From Actinomycetota bacterium (GTDB taxonomy: Bacteria; Actinomycetota; Coriobacteriia; Anaerosomatales; D1FN1-002): DNA of 26,635 bases. Every line of letters begins with the position of its first letter. Positions within the stretch are counted from its first letter, which is position 1. The position numbers were made by a program, and so were the translations under genes. A model generated the notes under the pieces. The model was not told the DNA's origin. It saw nothing but the letters and a program-made list of their open reading frames with translations, and ran no database searches. Below are positions 16,801 to 24,817 of this stretch, piece after piece. The stretch spans positions 1 to 26,635 of the forward strand of contig VAUM01000003.1 of NCBI GenBank assembly GCA_005774595.1, in the 5' to 3' direction.

Positions 16801-19800
16801 TGACGAGCACGCCGACCGCTGCCGCGGTCCGTCAGTTCTGCTTCACCTGCCACACGACCGCCATCGGCAACACCGGCTGGAACGGCTCGGCGATGGCCTC
16901 AGTCACCGCGCCGGCGCTGGTGGCCGGGATCGACCGCACCACCTACAGCGCGAGCGGCGCGCATCTGTGCCTGCCGCCGGTCAACGGCCACTACCTCGCC
17001 GACACGGCCTCCTGCTACTCCTGCCACGGACGCGACTACGCGACCGCGACCTCCAACAACGTCCACAACCCGTCCGGCGGCAGCTCGAGCGGCGGGTCGA
17101 AGTGCTACTCGTGCCACAACTGGCAGTCGTCGATGGAGACGACCTGGGGCGCGACGCGCACGAACACCTACCACCATGCGCTGGGTAGCAACACCGCCTC
17201 GGGCGACGTCGCGCCGAACACGGGCGCGTACCCGACCAACCCGCAGGACGTCCACTGCGTGAGCTGCCACACCGACCACAACTACTTCAACTCGCCCGCG
17301 AACCCGGCCGCGAACCTGCGCCAGGACGCCACGAACTCCAACGGGTCGGTGACCACCAACTCCGACTTCATGGCCACGAACAACCAGGGCGTGTGCCTGA
17401 GCTGTCACGTCAACGTGCGCACGCGCGACAACGTGAACCAGAAGGCCGACGCCGCGCGTCCGACGCTTTCCGCGATCAACGGCGCCGACTACAAGGGCAG
17501 TTCCCACCAGTACATGGTCACGGGGACGGTGGGCGGTCAGAACTTCTTCGCCAACTGCGCGAAGTGCCACGACGACGAGCAGGACGCCGGCTCGATGTTC
17601 ACGAGCACCTACAAGTTCGGCACGCACTACTCGGCCGAGCGCAACATCCTGTCCGCTCTCGGCGGCTCGCTCGTCGACCCGCTCGAGCAGAACGAGTGCT
17701 TCATCTGCCACCGCGGCGACGTGGCCGGCAACGACTACTACGGCGCCAAGGCCATGTCACAGGCGGGCCGCCGGATCGAGACCGTGTTCAAGAAGGCGTC
17801 CAGCCACCCGGTGACGTCCAACGCGTCGGGCTCGAACGTGGCATGCGTGGGTTGCCACAACGTCCACGAGGAGTCGCCGGCCTCGAAGGTCTCGTCTCCG
17901 ACCGACATGTACACGTCCGTGGGCTACAGCACCGACGCCGAGAAGAACGCGTTCTGTCTGAACTGCCACGACGGCAGCGCCCCGGCCGCCCGCGTGACCT
18001 CGCCGACGCTCGTCATGACGCCGACGCTGATCGCCGCGGGCCGCGCCCCCTACGTGGACCAGGACAACTACCAGGCCGAGTCGCACTGGATCGCCCACGA
18101 CTCGATCGCCACGACCGAGACGCAGGCCTGCGACAAGTGCCACGACAACCACGGCTCGGCCGCTCCGAAGCTGCTCGGCGGCTACCAGGCCGCGAGCAAC
18201 GTGAACACGATCGCGGCGCTGACCGTCACCGCCAACGACACCGGCGTGTGCGCGGCGTGCCACAACGCCGCCGCCGTGAACTTCCCGGCGCAGTCGAGGC
18301 CGTCGCTGACCGCGTCGTTCTACCCGACCGACGGCTCGTGGCCGGGCATGACGACCTACGCGGCGCGCTCGCCGCACTCGACCGCGACCGCCAACATCCT
18401 GTGGCCGGACTTCCAGGCCTCCAACCCGTACGCGTCCGGTGACTGCAAGCAGTGCCATGAGGTCCACGGCACGGAGAACCCGCTCGACGAGTTGCGCGGC
18501 ACGGTGTCGACGAGCACCTACGTGCCGGGTACCTACACCTTCTGCTTCACCTGTCACGACGGGGCGCCCGCCGGTACGAACATCAAGGGCCTGTACCCGG
18601 CGTCCGCCGGCGGCAACTCGGCCGACTCCGGCGGCCGCGCCGGGCACAAGACGATCTCGACCACCGGCACCGTCATCGCCGGCGGCCAGGCCGTGCCGTG
18701 CTACGCGTGCCACAACCCGCACGGCTCGGGCGAGACCACCTACGGCCTGCAGGTCGTGACGCAGTTCAACGGCACGACCGTGACCGTCGGTGACACCACC
18801 GGCGAGATCGACATGGGCACGGCCGCCGGCGTGCGCCGGTTCTGCTTCGCGTGCCACGCCAGTTCCGTGGGCAACACCGGCTGGAACGGCTCGGCGTGGA
18901 CCTCGGTCACCGCAGCGGACCGCGCCGTCGGGTTCAGCCGCATCACGTCGCAGCCAGCCGGCTCGGCGACCGGCCCGCACCTGAGGCTGCCGATGGTCAA
19001 CGGCCACCTCGTGGGCGACACGGCGAGCTGCTACGGCTGCCACGTCGACCCGCACGAGCCTTCGGGTGGCATCTCCAACGGCGGCACGCCGTGCTACCAG
19101 TGCCACCAGTGGCAGTCGTCGATGGAGACCACCTACGGCGCGACGCGCACGAACACCTACCACCACGCGCTGGGCAGCAACACCGCCTCGGGCGACGTCG
19201 CGCCGAACACGGGCGCGTACCCGACCAACCCGCAGGACGTCCACTGCGTGAGCTGCCACACCGACCACAACTACTTCAACTCGCCCGCGAACCCGGCCGC
19301 GAACCTGCGCCAGGACGCCACGAACTCCAACGGGTCGGTGACCACCAACTCCGACTTCATGGCCACGAACAACCAGGGCGTGTGCCTGAGCTGTCACGTC
19401 AACGTGCGCACGCGCGACAACGTGAACCAGAAGGCCGACGCCGCGCGTCCGACGCTTTCCGCGATCAACGGCGCCGACTACAAGGGCAGTTCCCACCAGT
19501 ACATGGTCACGGGGACGGTGGGCGGTCAGAACTTCTTCGCCAACTGCGCGAAGTGCCACGACGACGAGCAGGACGCCGGCTCGATGTTCACGAGCACCTA
19601 CAAGTTCGGCACGCACTACTCGGCCGAGCGCAACATCCTGTCCGCTCTCGGCGGCTCGCTCGTCGACCCGCTCGAGCAGAACGAGTGCTTCATCTGCCAC
19701 CGCGGCGACGTGGCCGGCAACGACTACTACGGCGCCAAGGCCATGTCACAGGCGGGCCGCCGGATCGAGACCGTGTTCAAGAAGGCGTCCAGCCACCCGG

Positions 19801-22800
19801 TGACGTCCAACGCGTCGGGCTCGAACGTGGCATGCGTGGGTTGCCACAACGTCCACGAGGAGTCGCCGGCCTCGAAGGTCTCGTCTCCGACCGACATGTA
19901 CACGTCCGTGGGCTACAGCACCGACGCCGAGAAGAACGCGTTCTGTCTGAACTGCCACGACGGCAGCGCCCCGGCCGCCCGCGTGACCTCGCCGACGCTC
20001 GTCATGACGCCGACGCTGATCGCCGCGGGCCGCGCCCCCTACGTGGACCAGGACAACTACCAGGCCGAGTCGCACTGGATCGCCCACGACTCGATCGCCA
20101 CGACCGAGACGCAGGCCTGCGACAAGTGCCACGACAACCACGGCTCGGCCGCTCCGAAGCTGCTCGGCGGCTACCAGGCCGCGAGCAACGTGAACACGAT
20201 CGCGGCGCTGACCGTCACCGCCAACGACACCGGCGTGTGCGCGGCGTGCCACAACGCCGCCGCCGTGAACTTCCCGGCGCAGTCGAGGCCGTCGCTGACC
20301 GCGTCGTTCTACCCGACCGACGGCTCGTGGCCGGGCATGACGACCTACGCGGCGCGCTCGCCGCACTCGACCGCGACCGCCAACATCCTGTGGCCGGACT
20401 TCCAGGCCTCCAACCCGTACGCGTCCGGTGACTGCAAGCAGTGCCATGAGGTCCACGGCACCGAGAACCCGCTCGACGAGCTGCGCGGCACCGTATCGAC
20501 GAGCACGTACGGCCAGTCGAGCGCGACGTTCTGCTTCACCTGCCACGACGGCGCACCGGCGGCGGACGACATCAAGTCCAAGTTCCCGAACACGCTCGGC
20601 GGTACGAGCACGGGCGCGCGTTCAGGCCACCGGACGATCAGCACGACCGGATCGGTTCTCGCCGGGGGCGCTCCGATCCCGTGCTACGCGTGCCACAACC
20701 CGCACGGCTCGGCCGAGATCACATACGGCCTGCTCGTCGTGACGCAGTTCAGCGGCCCGACGACGGTGGTGGTCGGCGACGGCGCCGGTGAGATCGACGT
20801 CAGCACCGACGCAGGCGTGCGCAAGTTCTGCTTCGCGTGTCACACCACCGCGATCGGCAACTCGGGCTGGAACGGCTCGGCGTGGACGTCGGCCGTCGCA
20901 GGCATCAAGGCCCTCGGTTTCGACCGCTTCACGCAGTCGAATCCCGGCCAGGCGGTCGGTCCGAAGCTCAGGCTGCCGATGGTCAACGGCCACTACCAGA
21001 ACGACACGAAGAGCTGCCTCGGCTGTCACAGCGACGTGCACGAACCCACGGGCGGTGGCTCCAACGGCAACCTGCCGTGTTACGGATGCCACGCTTGGAA
21101 GGCCGAGATGGACGCCACCGGCGCGAACAAGACGGTCAACTTCCACCACGTCATGGACAACGGCGTGGGCGGCGGTGATGCTGCGCCGGGCAACGCGACG
21201 ACGTATCCGGTCTCTGCGTCCGCGGTGCAGTGCGTGTCCTGCCACACCGACCACAACTACTTCAACGGCTCGTCGGTCACGAGTCCGTCGGCGAACCTGC
21301 GCTCGTCGCTCGGCACCCAGCCCAGCGGTTCGAGCCCGGGCACGAACACGGACTTCATCCCAGCGGGCACGCCGAGCTACGGCATCTGCCTCGACTGCCA
21401 TGACACCGCGTTCACGAAGGACACCGCGAACCAGAAGTCCGGAGGCTCGACCGATCTGCCGGCGATCAATCCGATGAACTACGCGGCGTCGGCGCACAGC
21501 TACACTGTGAACACTACCTACGGTGCGAGTTCGATCTTCCGGGCGAGTTGCTCGAAGTGCCACGACGACGAGAACGACGCCGACTCGAAGATGACGGGGA
21601 CCTACAAGATCGGGACGCACTACTCGAACGAGAGCAGGCTGGCCAAGGCGCTGGGCATCATCAACGCCGGGCCGGGTGACACCAGCGAGGAGAACCTCTG
21701 CTGGAGGTGCCACACGAACGCGAACGCCGGCAAGGACGGCTACGGTCAGCGGCCCATGAGCTCGGCGGCCGCATCGATCGCGCAGGTGATGACGAGCACG
21801 CTCGGCACGTACCGCCACAACGTGGCAAACACGGCTCGGGTGCGCCGTCACACGATCGAGGAATCGGTCGCCGCACCTGCGAACGTCGCCAGCACCACGG
21901 CGAGCGCCGGCTGGTGGGGTGCGTCGAACGGCAACCTCCACGTCGAGTGCGAGGACTGCCACAACGTCCACGAGGCGCGCGTCGGCACGTACATGCTGAA
22001 CAACTCCAACGCTGACGAACGCCGCAGCGTGGCGGTCACCATCTCGCTCGCCAACAAGGGCGTGTGGGGCGTCAACATCAACGGCGCGGCGAGCGGCGAC
22101 TGGGGAGGCGTGGGCGCGTTCGGCTCGCGGATCATCCCGCAGTACGACAAGGTGGCGGAGTCCGCGTACGAGTGGCAGCTGTGTCTGAAGTGCCACAGCA
22201 AGTACGCATGGGGCAACCAGACCATTCCGACCGTCATCACAGGTGGCGCGCCGACGACCCACGGCACCGCCGGCATCACCTCGCCGGTCGTCATGACCGA
22301 CGTCGGAGCGGACTTCAGCCCGAAGCAGTTCGCCATCCACCCGCTGTTCGCGCCCGGCAAGAACCAGCCGACGACAGCGACGATCACCTACAGCAAGGCC
22401 TCCGGTGCTGTGTGGTCGGACGTGATCGTGTGGAACACCAGCCCGGCGCGACGGAGCATCACCCCGTCCAGCGGCCTCGACCACGCGTTCGTGGACGGCT
22501 GGAGGGCGAACAGCCGGGTCACCTGCTCCGACTGCCACGGATCGAGCGCGGTCAACGCGCTGACCGACGGTCCGCACGGCTCGGCGAACCGCTGGATGAT
22601 GTCCGGTCTGAACACCGGCATCAAAGTGACCATCACCGGCGGTACGGTCGAGTACGCGAACAGCGCGCTCGGTGCGACGGCGCCCGACAACTTCTGCATC
22701 AACTGCCATCGCTCGAGCGTCTACGGCACCGGCGAGAAGGGGTTCCCGGCAGGCGTCCAGGACGGCGAAGCGCTGTCGCGAGTCGGTCACAGCGGCGCCG

Positions 22801-23159
22801 GCCTCCGCGACGCATGCAACGACGGCACGCTGCTGCCGATGGCCGGATTCGGGTGCTGGGCGTGTCACGGCGCGAACAACACCGACGGTGAGCCCAAGAA
22901 CGGCAACATCCACGGGAACAGCATGGCGCCGGGCGACAACAACAACAGCGACGGGACCATCACGAGCGGCGGGGCGACCAACGACCCGATGGGATACCGC
23001 TTCATGAACGGCGGCGCGTGGGAGTCGCGCATCATCGCGGCGACGTCGGGCAACTTCACCTGCTACTGCAACACCAACGCCGACAGCTACTCGTCATGCA
23101 CCCAGCACGCCAGCACGAGCGGCGCACCGAACTACTACTACGCGCTGCCGACCAAGTAG
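13818..23159 (+). CDS. Giant secreted multiheme c-type cytochrome (48 CxxCH + 1 CxxxCH)
   Basis: A 3,113-residue predicted extracellular electron-transfer protein. Order: signal peptide (residues 1-29, AGA before Ser30); six or seven blades of a TolB-like beta-propeller (about 45-345, repeats such as VVWEDY); SbsA-type Ig-like domain (about 357-458); fibronectin III domain (about 465-566); then 48 CxxCH motifs and one CxxxCH (Cys907) between residues 579 and 3017. Many are of the doubled-CXXCH kind with CHxxHG, where the second histidine may ligate a haem. The haem region repeats as a 14-haem, 663-residue module. The C-terminus has three extra cysteines but no membrane helix or sortase signal. 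The ATG at 13818 has GAGGGG and GGAGAG upstream and directly precedes the signal peptide; an in-frame GTG at 13725 would add 31 non-signal residues. CxxCH with secretion shows a cytochrome; surface location and respiratory role are inferred. A lipobox reading (MLAC, Cys19) is weak. Confidence 0.95.
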   Translation: MSRRRWSTVAATCVVMLACITAGAVAAGASPAPVPAGGRRPETPAISGRYAVWADRQGGSYDILMFDAYTRVTQAVSSSSADEIQPAIQGDRVVYATYANGDADIYLYDIPSGIVSPVCVAAGDQINPSIWGNTIVWEDYRSGYNPAIYGYNLATRSEFLVESGYSRPKKRPKVAGDLVVWEDYSGQAGGRMDADIRVKNLAAGTYATLTGTGSNELVPATDGRYVVWAQAAAKGLDIRAYDTVTGVYTDVRKQVGEQTFPTVGDGVVYWIDNSGGPRLHADAYSLPLRRNLAFDDRGTGDIGAITAQGSGIAWLERNANRWQVRVLAGWSPMAASGLRSAAYTWSPTRIRAATPVDRTAPTVASTSVRQGSVNVRAGEFTLYFSEALDKATAESGVRLTDASGSDVSAEVTYSAARRSVTVRPRLTLAAGSYALRVSPVVRDRAGNAVGTVPPVTFSTGPKLADTVPPSTPDRPVARVEGLTSVTVSWRASVDDVGVIGYRVYRYMWVTGTPSQVASYTGSQCSTSIANTATETVPAKYTYYYAIRAVDASGNVSATSALASPDPHGTYVSGYQVANCLNCHSVHGSVNNTGALGAKTAAACYECHGATSGTRIWGYGSTYDTQGNFGDDSVIATYGPLYVNRYVHRNSYMAAIQRECDSCHTPHRRPATTGPDPSPGNAYNKLLRTQLTTPSATYRYNSYTTAVANTFCFDCHGNGTTDDAVTKIGIVGGATAYTNAGGDHRTTWNPVYNRHADVAYVASTSSNPGIQCEACHDQHGSPADALLGIYSTTDGKSYIGSVEITANNFSVCYGCHTSATVAKSVTASGYPVDGGWPGKAVYTTPYNAGTNTGSMHGTGSPNATSATYPAPGDCRMCHDMHGTANRYDMLVGGTTTTPNFSPGSATFCFAGCHDGSRAVVDDDIKRYWPVAAGGTSADARSGHRTLSNGVLPAGSAMPCYYCHNPHGSASAYGLLVITRSAGATLTIGDAAGEIVMTSTPTAAAVRQFCFTCHTTAIGNTGWNGSAMASVTAPALVAGIDRTTYSASGAHLCLPPVNGHYLADTASCYSCHGRDYATATSNNVHNPSGGSSSGGSKCYSCHNWQSSMETTWGATRTNTYHHALGSNTASGDVAPNTGAYPTNPQDVHCVSCHTDHNYFNSPANPAANLRQDATNSNGSVTTNSDFMATNNQGVCLSCHVNVRTRDNVNQKADAARPTLSAINGADYKGSSHQYMVTGTVGGQNFFANCAKCHDDEQDAGSMFTSTYKFGTHYSAERNILSALGGSLVDPLEQNECFICHRGDVAGNDYYGAKAMSQAGRRIETVFKKASSHPVTSNASGSNVACVGCHNVHEESPASKVSSPTDMYTSVGYSTDAEKNAFCLNCHDGSAPAARVTSPTLVMTPTLIAAGRAPYVDQDNYQAESHWIAHDSIATTETQACDKCHDNHGSAAPKLLGGYQAASNVNTIAALTVTANDTGVCAACHNAAAVNFPAQSRPSLTASFYPTDGSWPGMTTYAARSPHSTATANILWPDFQASNPYASGDCKQCHEVHGTENPLDELRGTVSTSTYVPGTYTFCFTCHDGAPAGTNIKGLYPASAGGNSADSGGRAGHKTISTTGTVIAGGQAVPCYACHNPHGSGETTYGLQVVTQFNGTTVTVGDTTGEIDMGTAAGVRRFCFACHASSVGNTGWNGSAWTSVTAADRAVGFSRITSQPAGSATGPHLRLPMVNGHLVGDTASCYGCHVDPHEPSGGISNGGTPCYQCHQWQSSMETTYGATRTNTYHHALGSNTASGDVAPNTGAYPTNPQDVHCVSCHTDHNYFNSPANPAANLRQDATNSNGSVTTNSDFMATNNQGVCLSCHVNVRTRDNVNQKADAARPTLSAINGADYKGSSHQYMVTGTVGGQNFFANCAKCHDDEQDAGSMFTSTYKFGTHYSAERNILSALGGSLVDPLEQNECFICHRGDVAGNDYYGAKAMSQAGRRIETVFKKASSHPVTSNASGSNVACVGCHNVHEESPASKVSSPTDMYTSVGYSTDAEKNAFCLNCHDGSAPAARVTSPTLVMTPTLIAAGRAPYVDQDNYQAESHWIAHDSIATTETQACDKCHDNHGSAAPKLLGGYQAASNVNTIAALTVTANDTGVCAACHNAAAVNFPAQSRPSLTASFYPTDGSWPGMTTYAARSPHSTATANILWPDFQASNPYASGDCKQCHEVHGTENPLDELRGTVSTSTYGQSSATFCFTCHDGAPAADDIKSKFPNTLGGTSTGARSGHRTISTTGSVLAGGAPIPCYACHNPHGSAEITYGLLVVTQFSGPTTVVVGDGAGEIDVSTDAGVRKFCFACHTTAIGNSGWNGSAWTSAVAGIKALGFDRFTQSNPGQAVGPKLRLPMVNGHYQNDTKSCLGCHSDVHEPTGGGSNGNLPCYGCHAWKAEMDATGANKTVNFHHVMDNGVGGGDAAPGNATTYPVSASAVQCVSCHTDHNYFNGSSVTSPSANLRSSLGTQPSGSSPGTNTDFIPAGTPSYGICLDCHDTAFTKDTANQKSGGSTDLPAINPMNYAASAHSYTVNTTYGASSIFRASCSKCHDDENDADSKMTGTYKIGTHYSNESRLAKALGIINAGPGDTSEENLCWRCHTNANAGKDGYGQRPMSSAAASIAQVMTSTLGTYRHNVANTARVRRHTIEESVAAPANVASTTASAGWWGASNGNLHVECEDCHNVHEARVGTYMLNNSNADERRSVAVTISLANKGVWGVNINGAASGDWGGVGAFGSRIIPQYDKVAESAYEWQLCLKCHSKYAWGNQTIPTVITGGAPTTHGTAGITSPVVMTDVGADFSPKQFAIHPLFAPGKNQPTTATITYSKASGAVWSDVIVWNTSPARRSITPSSGLDHAFVDGWRANSRVTCSDCHGSSAVNALTDGPHGSANRWMMSGLNTGIKVTITGGTVEYANSALGATAPDNFCINCHRSSVYGTGEKGFPAGVQDGEALSRVGHSGAGLRDACNDGTLLPMAGFGCWACHGANNTDGEPKNGNIHGNSMAPGDNNNSDGTITSGGATNDPMGYRFMNGGAWESRIIAATSGNFTCYCNTNADSYSSCTQHASTSGAPNYYYALPTK
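17187..18472 (+). repeat. Homogenised intragenic repeat, copy 1
   Basis: This 1,286-bp tract in the cytochrome gene matches 19176-20461 without a difference in my reading, including synonymous positions (residues 1124-1552, haem motifs 13 to 21 in order). Just upstream (17121-17186) scattered substitutions appear, and downstream from 18473 the copies diverge progressively. Confidence 0.9.
19176..20461 (+). repeat. Homogenised intragenic repeat, copy 2
   Basis: Second copy of the tract at 17187-18472, offset by exactly 1,989 bp (663 codons), encoding residues 1787-2215 and haem motifs 27 to 35. A third, clearly diverged copy of the module starts near 21165. Confidence 0.9.
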
Positions 23160-23188
23160 GCGGCCGCGCAGCCGGAAGCACAGCGTGG

Positions 23189-23224
23189 CGAGGCCGGCGC
23201 ATCTGCGCCGGCCTCGTCGTTTCC
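23189..23224 (+). terminator. Intrinsic terminator of the cytochrome gene
   Basis: CGAGGCCGGCGC (23189-23200) pairs with GCGCCGGCCTCG (23205-23216) around a four-base ATCT loop, followed by TCGTTT. It lies 30 bases after the stop codon. The minus-strand gene ends about 25 bases further on, so the hairpin may also act on that transcript, although a T-run is visible only for the + strand. Confidence 0.8.
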
Positions 23225-23246
23225 CCGATGACGCATGGGGAGGGCG

Positions 23247-24815
23247 CTACGGGGTGAGCTCCTCGATGCGCCGCTCGGCAGTCTTCGCGTCGGGGCCGTT
23301 CGGATCGACGCGCAGGTAGGTGTCGTAGTACCGCAGCGCCGTGGAGGTGTCGTCCCTCGACTCTGCGAGCTGCGCGAGGGGGATGAGCGAGTCCGGGTAA
23401 TCGGCAAGGGTGCGGAACGTGGCGCTTCGCAGGATGATGAGGCCGTGGTCGTACGCCGCGGATGCCTCGACAGCACGGTCTGAGGCGGTCAGCGAGTCGC
23501 CGAGGTACATCCAGGCATCGGGGTGCTCGTGCGCCTCGGTGATCCTCCGGTACGCGTCTGCCGCTTCTCCGTAGCTGCGGGCGTTGTACAGCGCGTCGGC
23601 CATCGCGAAGTCGTAGTAGTACGCGTCCACCACGCCCTTTGCGCGCGGGATGAGTTCGAGCGCCTCAGCGTGCCTCCCGCGCGCCCCGAGTTCGCGAGAG
23701 AGTTGCAGCCATCCGTATGCGTACGACGGGTCGAGGGCGACCGCCCGGTCCACGGATGAGGCGCCGTCCTTCGCGCTCAGCGAGAGCACCTGCGCGCGGC
23801 CGAGCCCGAACCACGCGGCCGGCTCGTCGGGCGATGCCTGGACGGCGGAGAACCAGGGGGTCATCGAATCACCCCCGGTCCTCTCCGCGTACAGCGCATC
23901 TCCCATGTAGGTCCAGCGAGCCGGGGGCGTGGGTTCGCTGAGCACTGCCGGCTGGATGAGTCCGAGCACGACGACCTGCTCGAGCCACTTGTACTGCAGA
24001 GGCAGGTAGTCACCCTTCACCGACGCGGCGAGGGTCACCAGATCGGTGCGCAGCCCACGCCCGCCGAACTCGACCAGCAGTCTGCGCGGGCCGTCCGCCG
24101 CCGCTGTGAGCCCCTGGGCGTCGAGCATCGGGGGAAAGTAGTCGGTGTCGATGTCGAGCAGCACGGGCTCCGGAGGCGCGACGAACTCCGTCAGGGGAAC
24201 GATGGTCACCTCGACGCCGAGGAGCGTGCCGGTCACGGCGGTTCCTGACGTCTCGAATGTCGCGGCGTCGCTCGCCGGGTAGCCCTGCTCCGTGAGCCAT
24301 GACCGCCATGCGGTGCGGCCTTCGTCACCGGAGCCCTTGTCCGCGGGCACCACCCACACGATGCGCTCGACGATGCCGGAGCTCGCGGCCGCATACAGGT
24401 AGTCGCCGAGGTTGTACGCGCCGCCGACGCTCGTATCGTCCCGCAGCGCCGCCACGGCCGTTGCGTCGCCGCTCTCGACCGCGCGCCTCAACGGCTGCAG
24501 GCGCTCGCCCGAGATCGCGCGGAAGTCGTCGTGCGCATCCACGTGCACGACCGTGCGGCCACGCACGCCATAGGCCGTCCAGACGGGAAGCGCCGCGCTG
24601 TGGTCCTCGAGGACGCGGACGCGCTCGGCGGGCATGCTGTCGACGGCGACGCGGTACGCTGCGGGCGCTCGGTCGCGACACCCCGCCGCGGCGAGCGAGA
24701 GTATCAGCGCAACTCCCGCTACGAGCGCAGATGCTGCGTAGGCGCTAGGTCTGGGCCCATGCTCGGACGGTATAATCGGACCGGTGAGCTGATGCCCCCC
24801 TGGCGACTGGTGCAT
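23247..24815 (-). CDS. Predicted lipoprotein: UPF0489 (arginase-fold-like) domain plus TPR repeats
   Basis: A 522-residue protein of unknown function. A hydrophobic segment ends in AAAGC with Cys46, a probable lipid-anchored cysteine, after a long N-terminal region. Residues about 60-300 resemble UPF0489: VVHVDAHDDF (His91, Asp93, His95, Asp96) and LLDIDTDYFPP (Asp221, Asp223, Asp225) mirror the two metal-binding motifs of arginase/deacetylase folds. Residues about 310-520 form TPR-like helical pairs (WFGLGRAQ, GWLQLSREL, WMYLGDSL, YDTYLRVDP). GAGGT lies 7 bases before the ATG, and no later start precedes the hydrophobic segment. It faces away from resB, with start codons 2 bp apart. The metal-dependent hydrolase role is only suggested by the motifs; the substrate is unknown. 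Confidence 0.75.
   Translation of the reverse strand: MHQSPGGHQLTGPIIPSEHGPRPSAYAASALVAGVALILSLAAAGCRDRAPAAYRVAVDSMPAERVRVLEDHSAALPVWTAYGVRGRTVVHVDAHDDFRAISGERLQPLRRAVESGDATAVAALRDDTSVGGAYNLGDYLYAAASSGIVERIVWVVPADKGSGDEGRTAWRSWLTEQGYPASDAATFETSGTAVTGTLLGVEVTIVPLTEFVAPPEPVLLDIDTDYFPPMLDAQGLTAAADGPRRLLVEFGGRGLRTDLVTLAASVKGDYLPLQYKWLEQVVVLGLIQPAVLSEPTPPARWTYMGDALYAERTGGDSMTPWFSAVQASPDEPAAWFGLGRAQVLSLSAKDGASSVDRAVALDPSYAYGWLQLSRELGARGRHAEALELIPRAKGVVDAYYYDFAMADALYNARSYGEAADAYRRITEAHEHPDAWMYLGDSLTASDRAVEASAAYDHGLIILRSATFRTLADYPDSLIPLAQLAESRDDTSTALRYYDTYLRVDPNGPDAKTAERRIEELTP
24771..24776 (+). promoter_or_regulatory. -10 element for resB-ccsA
   Basis: A perfect TATAAT hexamer, the best in the window, lies inside the 5' end of the opposite-strand lipoprotein gene. 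The predicted start near 24783 gives a leader of about 35 bases before resB. No convincing -35 is seen. Confidence 0.6.
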
Positions 24816-24817
24816 GG

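Noticed and set aside
14916..19700. Long minus-strand frames (645, 270 and 647 codons) opposite the cytochrome
   Set aside because: They are arginine/valine/alanine-rich shadows of the cytochrome codons, and two of them repeat each other only because the underlying gene contains duplicated modules.
17187..20461. Possible CRISPR array or insertion-sequence pair suggested by the long direct repeats
   Set aside because: The repeats are in frame, encode CxxCH modules, have no terminal inverted repeats or transposase and no short regular spacers.
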